A stretch of 64,000 bases of DNA from CAYQEU01 sp964532005 (GTDB taxonomy: Bacteria; Patescibacteriota; Doudnabacteria; UBA920), in the NCBI GenBank assembly GCA_964532005.1, contig CAZHER010000003.1, positions 36,095-100,094 on the forward strand. The letters are read 5' to 3'. The notes under the pieces were generated by a model. The model made no database searches, was not told the origin of the DNA, and saw only the letters and a program-made list of their open reading frames with translations. Made by a program: the position numbers and the translations under genes. Below are positions 45,660 through 55,282 of the stretch, in pieces. How positions within the stretch are numbered: the first letter of the stretch is position 1; each line of letters opens with the position of its first letter.

Positions 45660-47456
45660 CTACTTTCGCAATACTGCCAAGAACGCTTCTTGTGGAATAT
45701 CTACTTTACCTATTTTCTTCATCTTCTTTTTACCAGCTTTTTGTTTGTTCAACAGCTTCATTTTTCTGGTAACATCTCCTCCATAAAGGTATCCAGTTAC
45801 GTCCTTGCGCAATGCAGATATGGTCTCACGGGCAATAATTTTGCTACCTATTGCAGCTTGAATCGCAATTTCAAATTGTTGTTTCGGTATCAGAGTTTTG
45901 AGTTTAGCTACTAGATCCCTTGCATTTGTATCAGCAGTAATTCTATGTTGTATTGCTGCCAGGGCTTCTACTTTTTCTCCACCTATGAGCACATCAATTT
46001 TTACCAGATCTCCTTTTCTTAGCTCAATGAACTCGTAATTCAGTGAGGCGTACCCTGAAGAGACGCTTTTCAACTTATCATAAAAATCAACAATAATATT
46101 TGCTAGAGGCATTTCAAACATCATTTCCACACGGTCACTGCCCAGATAATTAATCCCAAGACTTATTCCTCTACGATTAGTAACTATCTCCATGATCGAA
46201 CCTATATAGTCAGTTGGGGTTAGAATTGCAACTTTCATCCACGGCTCTTGAATTTCCTCCACCAGTGTTGGATCAGGTAGTTGTGAAGGGTTGGTGATTG
46301 AAAACGATTCACCATTTGTTTTGATTATTCTATATGCAACACTGGGGGATGTCAGGATTAAGTCTAAATTATATTCTCGAGACAATCTCTCTTGAACAAT
46401 ATCCATATGCAGTAGACCTAAAAAGCCGCAGCGAAAACCAAAACCTATACTAGGAATATTTTCCGGCTCATAAATAAGGGCCGCGTCATTTAGTTTTAGT
46501 TTTTCCATAGCATCTCTTAACAGAGGGTAGTCATCGCCGGAAATCGGAAATATACCCGCATAAACCATAGGTTTTACTTCCATGTAACCAGGCAAAGGAG
46601 TGACTTTGGATTTTTCATTTATAAGTGTTACTGTGTCCCCAACTCTAGCTTTGCTAACATCCCTTAATCCAGTCACTATATAACCAGTCGATCCACAGGG
46701 AAGTTCATTACTTTTTTCCATTTTAGGTTTAAAATATCCAATTTCCAGGGTTTCTGCTTGGGTATTGCTTCCAGGCATGTATATTTTGTCTCCGGATTTG
46801 ATCGTGCCGTCTACAATACGCACAAACGTGATAACCCCTCTGTGAATATCATAGATCGAGTCAAAAATAAGAGCTCTGGTGGGCTTATTACTTGCACCCT
46901 TCGGTGCCGGAACCTTTTCTATAACAGCTTTTATGAGCCCTTCAACGCCCTCCCCCGTTTTGCCCGATGTGTAAATAATTTCATCTTCAGAAAAACCAAA
47001 AACTTTAATCAGTTCATCGGCTGTCTTTTTGCGGTCCGAATTAGGTAGGTCTATTTTATTTACAACCGGTATTAGTTTTAGGTTATGCTCAACTGCTAAA
47101 TATGCATTAGCCAAAGTTTGTGCTTCTATCCCCTGGGTGCTATCAACTACCAATACAGCCCCTTCACAAGCAGCAAGACTGCGCGATACCTCATAACTAA
47201 AGTCTACGTGACCTGGCGTGTCTATAAGATTTAATGTATAGTCTTTACCCCCCATTTTGTAATTCATTCTAACCGGTTGGAGTTTAATTGTTATACCTCT
47301 TTCGCGTTCCAAATCCATTTGGTCAAGTAGTTGGTCTTTCATTTCCCGTTTGGTTACGGTGTTTGTGATTTCCAAAAGTCGGTCAGCAAGAGTGCTTTTA
47401 CCGTGGTCTATGTGAGCAATAATACAAAAATTCCTGATTTGTTCTTGTTGTGTCAT
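45660..47456 (-). CDS. lepA: Elongation factor 4 (LepA)
   Basis: 598 residues. GTPase motifs: AHIDHGKSTLADRLLE (G1), ITIKLQPVRM (G2), LIDTPGHVDFSYEV (G3), NKIDLPNSD (G4). C-terminal domain unique to LepA: GYLYGGDVTRKMKLLNKQKAGKKKMK. Ribosome-associated GTPase with a role in initiation/back-translocation debated. Normal length. Confidence 0.97.
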   Translation of the reverse strand: MTQQEQIRNFCIIAHIDHGKSTLADRLLEITNTVTKREMKDQLLDQMDLERERGITIKLQPVRMNYKMGGKDYTLNLIDTPGHVDFSYEVSRSLAACEGAVLVVDSTQGIEAQTLANAYLAVEHNLKLIPVVNKIDLPNSDRKKTADELIKVFGFSEDEIIYTSGKTGEGVEGLIKAVIEKVPAPKGASNKPTRALIFDSIYDIHRGVITFVRIVDGTIKSGDKIYMPGSNTQAETLEIGYFKPKMEKSNELPCGSTGYIVTGLRDVSKARVGDTVTLINEKSKVTPLPGYMEVKPMVYAGIFPISGDDYPLLRDAMEKLKLNDAALIYEPENIPSIGFGFRCGFLGLLHMDIVQERLSREYNLDLILTSPSVAYRIIKTNGESFSITNPSQLPDPTLVEEIQEPWMKVAILTPTDYIGSIMEIVTNRRGISLGINYLGSDRVEMMFEMPLANIIVDFYDKLKSVSSGYASLNYEFIELRKGDLVKIDVLIGGEKVEALAAIQHRITADTNARDLVAKLKTLIPKQQFEIAIQAAIGSKIIARETISALRKDVTGYLYGGDVTRKMKLLNKQKAGKKKMKKIGKVDIPQEAFLAVLRK

Positions 47457-47460
47457 AAAG

Positions 47461-49083
47461 TTATTGTACCGACTGACTCTTAAATTTTTTAACCAAGTTC
47501 CTCATTAACAACTCAAATGTTTTAATTTGTCTTAGACCCAAAATTCGTCCTGTAATTGCAAAAAACAATAATCCTAAAGTAGCAGCGAGCCCGGCCTGAA
47601 TGAAAATTCCCAAAATAGTGTGTGTATCTACGAAAGGAGCCACTATTTGTAGAACGCCATAACTCACTATACCAAGCGGTATGCTACTTACACTGGCTTT
47701 GAAAACCGTATTAATGATACCTGTGTCAAAATCTTTGACAGCGGCTTTAGGTATATTAGGGTCTTTGGAGAAATGGTGATGTATCCAAATTAGCAAAACC
47801 ATGCAGTTGAAAATACTGGCAGCAGCAAAACCGATTGCCAATCCAGCAACTCCTATCCGCGAAGCTAGGACATAGGATAGGCACGCATTTAGCACTAGAC
47901 TAGCGAGACTTGCAACTACCGGTATCCAGGTATTATAGCGGGCATAGAAGGACCGCGCCAGCAGTGGAATAAGTGATTGACTGAATAGAGCAAAGCTAAA
48001 TATACCTAGCGCTGTGAAGGTCAGCCTTGTATCATCCCAGCTAAATTGCCCGTATCCGTAGGCTAAACGAACTATATATGCCCGGAAAAGTAGCATCATT
48101 ACAGTAAATGGAATTGCAAAAAACAATACCTGTTCCATACTTTGTTGCAAAGTTTTTACAAATTCACTATCTTTTCCTGTATTGTGCAGTTCCGTGAGTA
48201 AGGGAAATGCAGCAATGGCAGCTGATACAGCAAAAATTCCTACAGGAAAAGCCAAAAGATCATTAGCCAGGTTAAACACACTAATAGATCCAGCGGCCAA
48301 ATAGGAACCAATTACTGATACAACTATAAGGCTGACAAATGATGTATCTAGTCCAAAAACTCTCGGTAAAATAAGTTTGAATATTTTTTGTACTCCATAA
48401 TGCTTCCATGGCAAAATAGGCTGCCAAGAGTACCCCTGCCGCCTCAGTTCCGGAATCTGGACCATACTATGCATTAGTGCCCCCAACAATACACCAATAC
48501 CAAGACCGGTTAAACCATACCTTGGATACAGTACTAATAATCCAAACAGTATTCCTGCATTGTAGAATATGGGTGCAATGTTTACTATAAAAAATCTTTT
48601 ATAAGTTGAAAGAATACCAGTGAAAATGTTGGATATAGTGAACAGTAGAGGAGAAATGAGCAAGATTCTGGTTAGAGAGGCTGTGGCTTCAAGCTTTTCC
48701 GGACTGAATCCTGGCACCAGAAGTTCAGTCAGTGGCCTGACAAATATGAATAATAAAATTACCAACAGCCCCATAACCACCAAGCAAATATTCAAAATTC
48801 CATTTGCAACCCTGTATGCCTCAGTTTTATCTTTTCTAAGGAAATCTCCGAATACTGGAATAAAAGCAGCGCTTAAAGTCCCCAATATTAGAAAGTTATA
48901 CAAAATGTCCGGTATGCGAAAAGCTGTCAGGTATATATCCAAGGTGTCGCCTGCGCCGAAAGTTTTTGTCAAAAACAGTTTTAAGACAAACCCTGATAGT
49001 CGGGAAATAATCGTGAGGCCTGCAATTATTGCAGTGGCTTTGCCAATAGAAAAATTGTCGTCTAAAATCCTAAGCTTAAACAT
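47461..49083 (-). CDS. murJ: Lipid II flippase MurJ
   Basis: 540 residues, about 14 membrane segments. N-terminal IGKATAIIAGLTIISRLSGF with the conserved RxxG motif, FGAGDTLDIYLTAFRIPD, GTLSAAFIPVF and NGILNICLV match MviN/MurJ. Exports lipid II made by MraY and MurG. Between lepA and DUF4012. Confidence 0.94.
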   Translation of the reverse strand: MFKLRILDDNFSIGKATAIIAGLTIISRLSGFVLKLFLTKTFGAGDTLDIYLTAFRIPDILYNFLILGTLSAAFIPVFGDFLRKDKTEAYRVANGILNICLVVMGLLVILLFIFVRPLTELLVPGFSPEKLEATASLTRILLISPLLFTISNIFTGILSTYKRFFIVNIAPIFYNAGILFGLLVLYPRYGLTGLGIGVLLGALMHSMVQIPELRRQGYSWQPILPWKHYGVQKIFKLILPRVFGLDTSFVSLIVVSVIGSYLAAGSISVFNLANDLLAFPVGIFAVSAAIAAFPLLTELHNTGKDSEFVKTLQQSMEQVLFFAIPFTVMMLLFRAYIVRLAYGYGQFSWDDTRLTFTALGIFSFALFSQSLIPLLARSFYARYNTWIPVVASLASLVLNACLSYVLASRIGVAGLAIGFAAASIFNCMVLLIWIHHHFSKDPNIPKAAVKDFDTGIINTVFKASVSSIPLGIVSYGVLQIVAPFVDTHTILGIFIQAGLAATLGLLFFAITGRILGLRQIKTFELLMRNLVKKFKSQSVQ

Positions 49084-49086
49084 GAA

Positions 49087-51255
49087 TTATTTTTGTTCTA
49101 ATATTATTCCCACAAACTGGTCGAATTCCGTATCAAATTTGTAGACCACAGAATCATTTACACTTTGTAAATTTTTGTTATTCCAATAAAGTCGTCTGTC
49201 CGCGTGCTTCAGTTGGTATGTAATTTGATAAGGAGGCACTCCGGGCTGTCGCTGGAATAAGAGGCTATGCTTGTCTATTGAGTTCAACAGAAATGGAAGT
49301 TTGTACTTTAGGGTTATGGTCTTTTGTTCCCCACCTTCTGTCACGAGCCAGTTGCCAAAAAAGGTTTTTCCGCCTTCTGTGCCTATCAACGTTTCCGTTC
49401 CTATATCTTGAACCAACCCGTTTTCCCAATTTTTTACATCATGATCCGGACCGCCCTTGCTTTTTATGCTCGCTGGGAGTATAGATGGTGAAAAACCTTC
49501 GGCCGAAATTAATTTAGAACCCTCAGGTACCATAAATCTTATAAAGCTTTTGTTTTCAAACCCTGACTTTTTTGGTAAAGGATTTTTTCTAGTGAAGGTT
49601 AAAGTATTTACGACTTCGCCCGTTTGTAGGATCTCACTGTTTAGATTGACTTCGTGAATAAGATGGATATCGGTTTTGGTCCCCCCGAGGTTAGAGCTAA
49701 CAATGGAAAGATAGTCTCGATCATTTGGCAAAATCTCACCTGCCCATTGGAATTCTTTAAACTTTTCTTGCAGGTTTTCGTTGTTGGAATAAAGCAGAAT
49801 TTCTTTGTTCCGCAAGTTTTTATGGAATACCTGAAGTACCTGCATTGTTTTCCCCCCCTCCATTTCAGAAAGTTTTTGTAGGAATAATGGGAAAAAATCG
49901 GCCAAAAATTGCTTTGGCTTGTTTAAATTTTTATCGTATTTCACCGAGGTTTCTAATTGTGTTAGTTCGATAAAGTTTTTGCTAGTTAAAGTGATTTTAT
50001 AGTTTGGAACCGTAACTGGTCCTGTAATTTCAAGCAGGTCCGTTACTATTGTTGGAGTCAAGGCAACCACCATATCAGGAGTTGATCCGCCCTCTTTTTC
50101 ATAGAATTGTGTAATTTTCTTTGCGGTAGTTGGAAAATCAGCAAACCAATTTGAATCCCTCAAGAACCACCTGTCATTTACTGCATACATTGGTCTCGGT
50201 GGGTTGATGACCTCTTGGAGTTGCCCATCTAAGTCGTATATACTCGAAATGTGCAGTTTGTTAATGATTCCATTACTAATTTTCATAGAACCGAAAGTAC
50301 CAAGAAACCCTCCGGTTGCCCTAAGTTCATTGTTGTTTTGGAACATTATCAATATTTCTTTTTGTCCAAGCAGCAAGTTTGAAAGCAGGTCAATAATTTC
50401 CCCTGTTGTGTTGAGATTAGATTTAACATAGGCGAGCTGACTTTGTACACCAACCAGAAGTGACCTTTTTGATTCAGGTAAAATATAAGGGTCAACTTTT
50501 TCTAACAAATCTACTGCTGATTGTATTTTTGAATTTATTCGTTTTAACTCTGTTATAGCATATTCTAAATTTTCTCCATTATTCCCCGCTCCGCTAATAC
50601 CTTGTGCGGACAGTTTAATGTTACCAAATTGAGATTGGAGCATGGCAAAACTCTGACCAACTTCGGCAACAAGTTTGGCGCTTTGGGTAAGGCGATCAGC
50701 ATCTTTTCGCTGCGGTATTATTTTTAGTATCCCGCTTAACAATAAACCGGTATCATCTAAATCTGATTGAATTTGATCAAAGCTTTGTAAAGCTTCTTTA
50801 AAATGTATTTGTGCCTGGGAAACATTTTTTTCCTTTAGAGATTTGCTAGCCTCGGTTAGTGAAATAACCCCCGAGTCGGCGTCAGTAACTATTTTTGTTT
50901 TTATTCTGCCAGCATCCGAAGCAAGAACCATAGAGTGCAGGGCAGTTGTTCCCAGAAAAACCAAAAGCAGGAACATTGCCATGCTGACCTTCCATTTTTG
51001 AAATAGAACTAAATTTTTACTTTTTATCTTAATACGAGTTTTCGTGGACTTGGCGCTTAATACTATTCCCATGCCACCGTATTTCAAAATAAGATATGGA
51101 GATATCAGAAGATATATAATAACCAATCCAGTGTAGTAGCATAGCTCAAATATCCAACCAAAAAAAGTTTTGGGCACTTTAAATTCAGTGCTGGACAGTT
51201 CTTGGTACCTATTGTGATAAATATACAGTCTTAAACTGCGTTTCTTAAATATCAT
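49087..51255 (-). CDS. DUF4012 surface protein
   Basis: 722 residues. Two membrane segments near the N-terminus (about 34-62 and 91-112) and then a long extracellular region: helical repeats at about 120-290, followed by the DUF4012 signature MFQNNNELRATGGFLGTFGS, DSNWFADFPTTAKKI and a C-terminal beta-rich part. Widespread in CPR and some Gram-positive bacteria next to cell-wall or polysaccharide genes; biochemical role unknown. It overlaps ftsW by 4 bases. Confidence 0.85.
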   Translation of the reverse strand: MIFKKRSLRLYIYHNRYQELSSTEFKVPKTFFGWIFELCYYTGLVIIYLLISPYLILKYGGMGIVLSAKSTKTRIKIKSKNLVLFQKWKVSMAMFLLLVFLGTTALHSMVLASDAGRIKTKIVTDADSGVISLTEASKSLKEKNVSQAQIHFKEALQSFDQIQSDLDDTGLLLSGILKIIPQRKDADRLTQSAKLVAEVGQSFAMLQSQFGNIKLSAQGISGAGNNGENLEYAITELKRINSKIQSAVDLLEKVDPYILPESKRSLLVGVQSQLAYVKSNLNTTGEIIDLLSNLLLGQKEILIMFQNNNELRATGGFLGTFGSMKISNGIINKLHISSIYDLDGQLQEVINPPRPMYAVNDRWFLRDSNWFADFPTTAKKITQFYEKEGGSTPDMVVALTPTIVTDLLEITGPVTVPNYKITLTSKNFIELTQLETSVKYDKNLNKPKQFLADFFPLFLQKLSEMEGGKTMQVLQVFHKNLRNKEILLYSNNENLQEKFKEFQWAGEILPNDRDYLSIVSSNLGGTKTDIHLIHEVNLNSEILQTGEVVNTLTFTRKNPLPKKSGFENKSFIRFMVPEGSKLISAEGFSPSILPASIKSKGGPDHDVKNWENGLVQDIGTETLIGTEGGKTFFGNWLVTEGGEQKTITLKYKLPFLLNSIDKHSLLFQRQPGVPPYQITYQLKHADRRLYWNNKNLQSVNDSVVYKFDTEFDQFVGIILEQK

Positions 51256-52358
51256 GCTCGCGATTGTTTGGATATGTTGAACAAAATTCCAATTTCAATA
51301 AGCACAACTATTAAAGCTGAGCTGCCATAGCTAAAAAATGGAAGCGGTATCCCAGTTAAAGGTAGTAATCCAATAATGGCTCCAATGTTTATGATTGCCT
51401 GCAGTGTTATGCTGGTAGTGAGTCCAATAGCAAGAATTTTGCCAAAAGTGTCAGGAGCATGTTTCGCTATTTTTATACCTTTTAACGCGAATAGAACAAA
51501 TAACGCCAGGACTGCCAAAATTCTTAAAAAACCCAGCTCTTCAGCCATTACTGCAAACATTGAATCCCCAATTACTTCTGGTAAGTAATTGTATTTTTGT
51601 CTGGAAAAGCCATATCCGTACCCCCAGAGTCCACCTCCACCTATTGCTAGTAATGCTTGGTTTATTTGGTAGGAAATACCTGTCGGGTCAATCTCTGGGT
51701 TCAAAAAAGTGGTAATTCTTTTAAGCCTATACGGTTCCAGTTTAATTAGTACTAGTAAGCTGGTTATGCCAGCTACCATGGTCCACCCCAAATATTTTAA
51801 TTTTGCGCCGCCTGCAAAAAGCATAATAAAAGCTGTACCTGCAAGAGCTAGTACACTACCCATATCAGGTTGCCATAAAATTAACAGTGAAAAAAGGCCT
51901 ATAATAAAAAGTGGGGGGAATAGCTCTTTTACAAAACCTTGCTCTCTTATAGGTTTTGCCAACCAACTTGCTGTGTAAATAATTATTGCCAGTTTTGCTA
52001 TTTCAGCTGGCTGAAAAAAAATTGGACCAAAATGAATCCATCTGGTTGCGCCATTAGCGCTGAATCCTACCCCTGGCACTTTGACAAGACATAAAGCAAT
52101 TAAGCTGCCAACAAGAATAAATGGCAGAAGTTTTAACCAATATCGGTAATTCAATTTAAAACAGACCGCCATTGCTACTAGACCGATACCGGCGCCGTAA
52201 AGTTGGTGGTAGAAATAATAGTTAGTTGTTCCGAAATTTTTATAAGAGATTACGGTAGACGCGGAATACAACATTACCAGCCCAAATAACAACAGTGCTA
52301 CAATTATTGCTAGCAAATAATAATCAAGACCTTGGAATTTTTTTGATTTTATTGCCAT
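51252..52358 (-). CDS. ftsW: SEDS-family peptidoglycan polymerase FtsW/RodA
   Basis: 368 residues, ten membrane segments. Signatures: ATRWIHFGPIFFQPAEIAKL, LLILWQPDMGS and GIPLPFFSYGSSALIV. Polymerises lipid II into glycan strands with a class B PBP. FtsW rather than RodA is favoured by the position between murD and divisome genes. Confidence 0.92.
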   Translation of the reverse strand: MAIKSKKFQGLDYYLLAIIVALLLFGLVMLYSASTVISYKNFGTTNYYFYHQLYGAGIGLVAMAVCFKLNYRYWLKLLPFILVGSLIALCLVKVPGVGFSANGATRWIHFGPIFFQPAEIAKLAIIIYTASWLAKPIREQGFVKELFPPLFIIGLFSLLILWQPDMGSVLALAGTAFIMLFAGGAKLKYLGWTMVAGITSLLVLIKLEPYRLKRITTFLNPEIDPTGISYQINQALLAIGGGGLWGYGYGFSRQKYNYLPEVIGDSMFAVMAEELGFLRILAVLALFVLFALKGIKIAKHAPDTFGKILAIGLTTSITLQAIINIGAIIGLLPLTGIPLPFFSYGSSALIVVLIEIGILFNISKQSRA

Positions 52359-53717
52359 TTATAAATTTTTAGCAAAATTTTTAAATTTGTTACCACGGTC
52401 TTTGTAGTTCTCAAACATATCAAAAGAAGCCGTGGCTGGAGAAAGCAAAACAACACTCCCCGGTCGGTTGTGGGTTTTTAGATACTCGAATATTTGTTCG
52501 AATGTTTTTGTTTCCGTCATTATTTTATTTTCTAAAACACCACAGTTTATTAATTGAGCCTTCATACGAAGAGCAGTTTCCCCAATGAGGAAAACTTTTT
52601 CGATATTTGAGGTGGTGCTTATTTTTTCTCCCAGTTCTTTGTAGTCAAGATTTTTTTCGGAACCGCCAAGAATTAGAAATAATGGTTCGTTAAATGAGGA
52701 TATCCCAGCAACCGCTGTCTCCGGAGTGGTTGAAAAAGAATCATTGTAATATTTTACTCCACCTACCTCTGTGACAAATTCAAGGCGGTGTTCCAGCCCT
52801 ACAAATTTTTTTGCGGTATCGATCGCCGTTTTTATATCGATCCCTAAAACTACACTGGCTAACAGTGCGGCGGACACATTTTGCAAATTATGTTCCCCCC
52901 GCAGGGTCATTTCCTTCAGGCTAAGCAATTGTCCATCTAAAACCCCAAATTTAACCAGATTTCGGCTTAATAATGAGAGATTTTCTATTTGTATACCAAA
53001 ACTAACTTTGGTTTTTCCATACCAAAGCTTATTTCCTTTACTCAGCATTCCAATTTTTGTAGAAGCTGAGAAATCCTTGTTAATTATAGCAAAATCGGTA
53101 TCTTTCTGGAATTTAACTATTGATTCCTTGGCTTCATGGTACTCGACGATAGATTCATGTTGATCTAAATGATCAGCTGTGGTCATCAAAATCACCCCTA
53201 TATAAGGGCTGATTTCTAAATCCTGAAGTTGGAAACTAGATAATTCGTAATAAACAAGATCAGAATTTTTGAGTTCATCAAGAAAATCTAATGGTTCTGT
53301 TAGACCTATGTTTCCAGTTATATATGCATTATGGTTTGCGGCCACTGCAATTTTATGCGCCAAAGAAGTTGTTGTACCCTTTCCTTTAGTTCCGGTTACC
53401 CCTATTATTTTACTAGGGCAATTTTCAAAAAAATAAATTGTTTGGCTTGTGATAATTCCCCCATTAGCCTCAAACTCTTTTAAAGATCTGTGTTTTCGCC
53501 AAAACCCGGGACTTCTAAATACAACTTCAACACTTTTTAAATTTGTTAGATAATCTGCGCCCGAATACAACGTTAAATTCCCTGGGTCGATAGTGCTATC
53601 CTTATCAAAGAGCACGGGAGTGATCCCGTGCTTCAAAAGATAACGGGCTACGCTTTGCCCTTCGCGCCCGTATCCTAAAACTCCAACTCGTTTTGTTTTT
53701 AATGACTCTATATTCAT
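52359..53717 (-). CDS. murD: UDP-N-acetylmuramoyl-alanine-D-glutamate ligase
   Basis: 452 residues. N-terminal Rossmann domain (RVGVLGYGREGQSVARYLLK), central Mur ligase P-loop GVTGTKGKGTTTS, YELSSFQLQDLE, and C-terminal HRLEFVTEVGGVKYYNDSF. Adds D-Glu to UDP-MurNAc-L-Ala. Directly upstream of ftsW with no gap. Confidence 0.96.
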   Translation of the reverse strand: MNIESLKTKRVGVLGYGREGQSVARYLLKHGITPVLFDKDSTIDPGNLTLYSGADYLTNLKSVEVVFRSPGFWRKHRSLKEFEANGGIITSQTIYFFENCPSKIIGVTGTKGKGTTTSLAHKIAVAANHNAYITGNIGLTEPLDFLDELKNSDLVYYELSSFQLQDLEISPYIGVILMTTADHLDQHESIVEYHEAKESIVKFQKDTDFAIINKDFSASTKIGMLSKGNKLWYGKTKVSFGIQIENLSLLSRNLVKFGVLDGQLLSLKEMTLRGEHNLQNVSAALLASVVLGIDIKTAIDTAKKFVGLEHRLEFVTEVGGVKYYNDSFSTTPETAVAGISSFNEPLFLILGGSEKNLDYKELGEKISTTSNIEKVFLIGETALRMKAQLINCGVLENKIMTETKTFEQIFEYLKTHNRPGSVVLLSPATASFDMFENYKDRGNKFKNFAKNL

Positions 53718-55282
53718 TAGGTTCTAGCTATAAATTTTCCACCTAGTGATTTGGTAGGAAGATCATTTTTTACCGTATTTGTACCATTTACAAAGACAGT
53801 TTCAACTCCGGTATTAAATTGAAATGGATTGGTTGCCGTAGCATTATCTGTTAGTTTTTCGGGATTAATAATGACCAAATCAGCATAAAATCCTTCTGCT
53901 ATCTGTCCCCTTTTCTGCAAACCGATTTTTTTTGCTGGAAGTGAAGTTAGCTTGCGAACTGCTTCTGGAATTGAAAGACTTTTGTCATGGATTATTTCTG
54001 ACAAAAATCTAGGTGCCGTGCCAAAACATCTTGGGTGAACCAGTCTTCCCGTTATATTTTTTGGGAAACCACCCCCATCTGAGGCTATTATACTTAGTGG
54101 GTGCCTAGTAAATTCCGCAACTGTGTTAGGATTTAGGCTTTCATCAAAAACCAAAACCTCACTACCACCATTTTCAATTAGTTTTAAAATTGCCGCTTCG
54201 CTAGATATTTCCATATCTTTGGCTAATGCAGACACTGTTTTTCCGACAACGCTCAACCCGGCTGATGTTGATGTGATAAGGAGGTCACGCAGAGTGCTGG
54301 GGCTATTGTTCAAATCAGACAAAATCTTATTTCTTTGGGTAGGATCACTTAAATGCTTTAATAAATGGCTTCTGCCCCCCACAATGGCCCAATTAGGCAA
54401 ATAACTATAAAGCATTTGCCAAATTGTGGTGTATGGGTATATGTCGTAATGGATATTTACCCCTTGGTGCCATGCCAATTCTAACTGCTCCAAGATTTCT
54501 GAAGATTTTGACCAGTTGGATCGGTTCCGGACTTTTAGATGAGAAATTTTTATGTTAAGTCCTGAAATTCTAGCAAGGTCTATAACTTCTCTGACACTTT
54601 CAGATACTGTGTCTCCCTCATTTCGCAAATGTACTGAAAGCAAAGCATCATGCTTTTTTACAACTTGAGCAATTTGATACAGCTCGAGCTCGGAAGTCTG
54701 CATTTCATGGCTATAGGCAAGCCCTATAGACAGCCCAAAACCACCCTGCTCAATTGCTTGCTCTAGAGCAATTCTCATGATTTCTAGTTCATCCGGCGTT
54801 AATGGCCTGTTAGCATCACCTACAATCCCTCGTCTTAAAGTTGAATAACCAACCAGGGAAGCAACATTACAGCCGAATTTTCTGCTTTGCATTGTGTTTG
54901 CAAACTCTCCGAAAGTTTGCCAGTCCACATTCCATCCATCTGTATTGTGCCATTTTTGCAACGCTAAAAGTGAAGGTGGTGACAGTAATGGGGCAAGACT
55001 AGCGCCACAATTTCCTACTAACACAGTTGTGTAGCCTTGGGCCGTCATGCTTTCGAGACCTGGATTGTCGAAAAGTTGCCAATAGCTGTCGCTGTGGTTT
55101 TGTATATCAATAAATCCTGGTGTTACAATTTTGCCTTTGGCGTCAATTACAGTTTCCGCACCGCTTTGTATATCAGGTTTTACTGCAACAATACTGGAGC
55201 CTTCAATAGCTATATCGGAAAGGCGTTCCGGTGAACCGGTTCCGTCTATAAGCCTTGCATTTTTTATTAGTACTGAATACAT
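53717..55282 (-). CDS. Amidohydrolase of the D-aminoacylase / N-acyl-D-amino-acid deacylase family
   Basis: 521 residues. Composite beta-sandwich plus TIM barrel. Metal-site motifs: GFIDIQNHSD (residues 57-65; family usually HxH, here Gln61-Asn-His63), NCGAS with Cys92, SVHLRNEGD, ISHLKV, and the catalytic Asp in ASDGGG. The tight zinc ligands (Cys and two later His) are kept while the first His is Gln. Hydrolyses N-acyl bonds of D-amino acids in characterised members. Its place between mraY and murD with 1-base overlaps at both ends suggests peptidoglycan stem-peptide turnover, which is inference. Confidence 0.88.
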   Translation of the reverse strand: MYSVLIKNARLIDGTGSPERLSDIAIEGSSIVAVKPDIQSGAETVIDAKGKIVTPGFIDIQNHSDSYWQLFDNPGLESMTAQGYTTVLVGNCGASLAPLLSPPSLLALQKWHNTDGWNVDWQTFGEFANTMQSRKFGCNVASLVGYSTLRRGIVGDANRPLTPDELEIMRIALEQAIEQGGFGLSIGLAYSHEMQTSELELYQIAQVVKKHDALLSVHLRNEGDTVSESVREVIDLARISGLNIKISHLKVRNRSNWSKSSEILEQLELAWHQGVNIHYDIYPYTTIWQMLYSYLPNWAIVGGRSHLLKHLSDPTQRNKILSDLNNSPSTLRDLLITSTSAGLSVVGKTVSALAKDMEISSEAAILKLIENGGSEVLVFDESLNPNTVAEFTRHPLSIIASDGGGFPKNITGRLVHPRCFGTAPRFLSEIIHDKSLSIPEAVRKLTSLPAKKIGLQKRGQIAEGFYADLVIINPEKLTDNATATNPFQFNTGVETVFVNGTNTVKNDLPTKSLGGKFIART

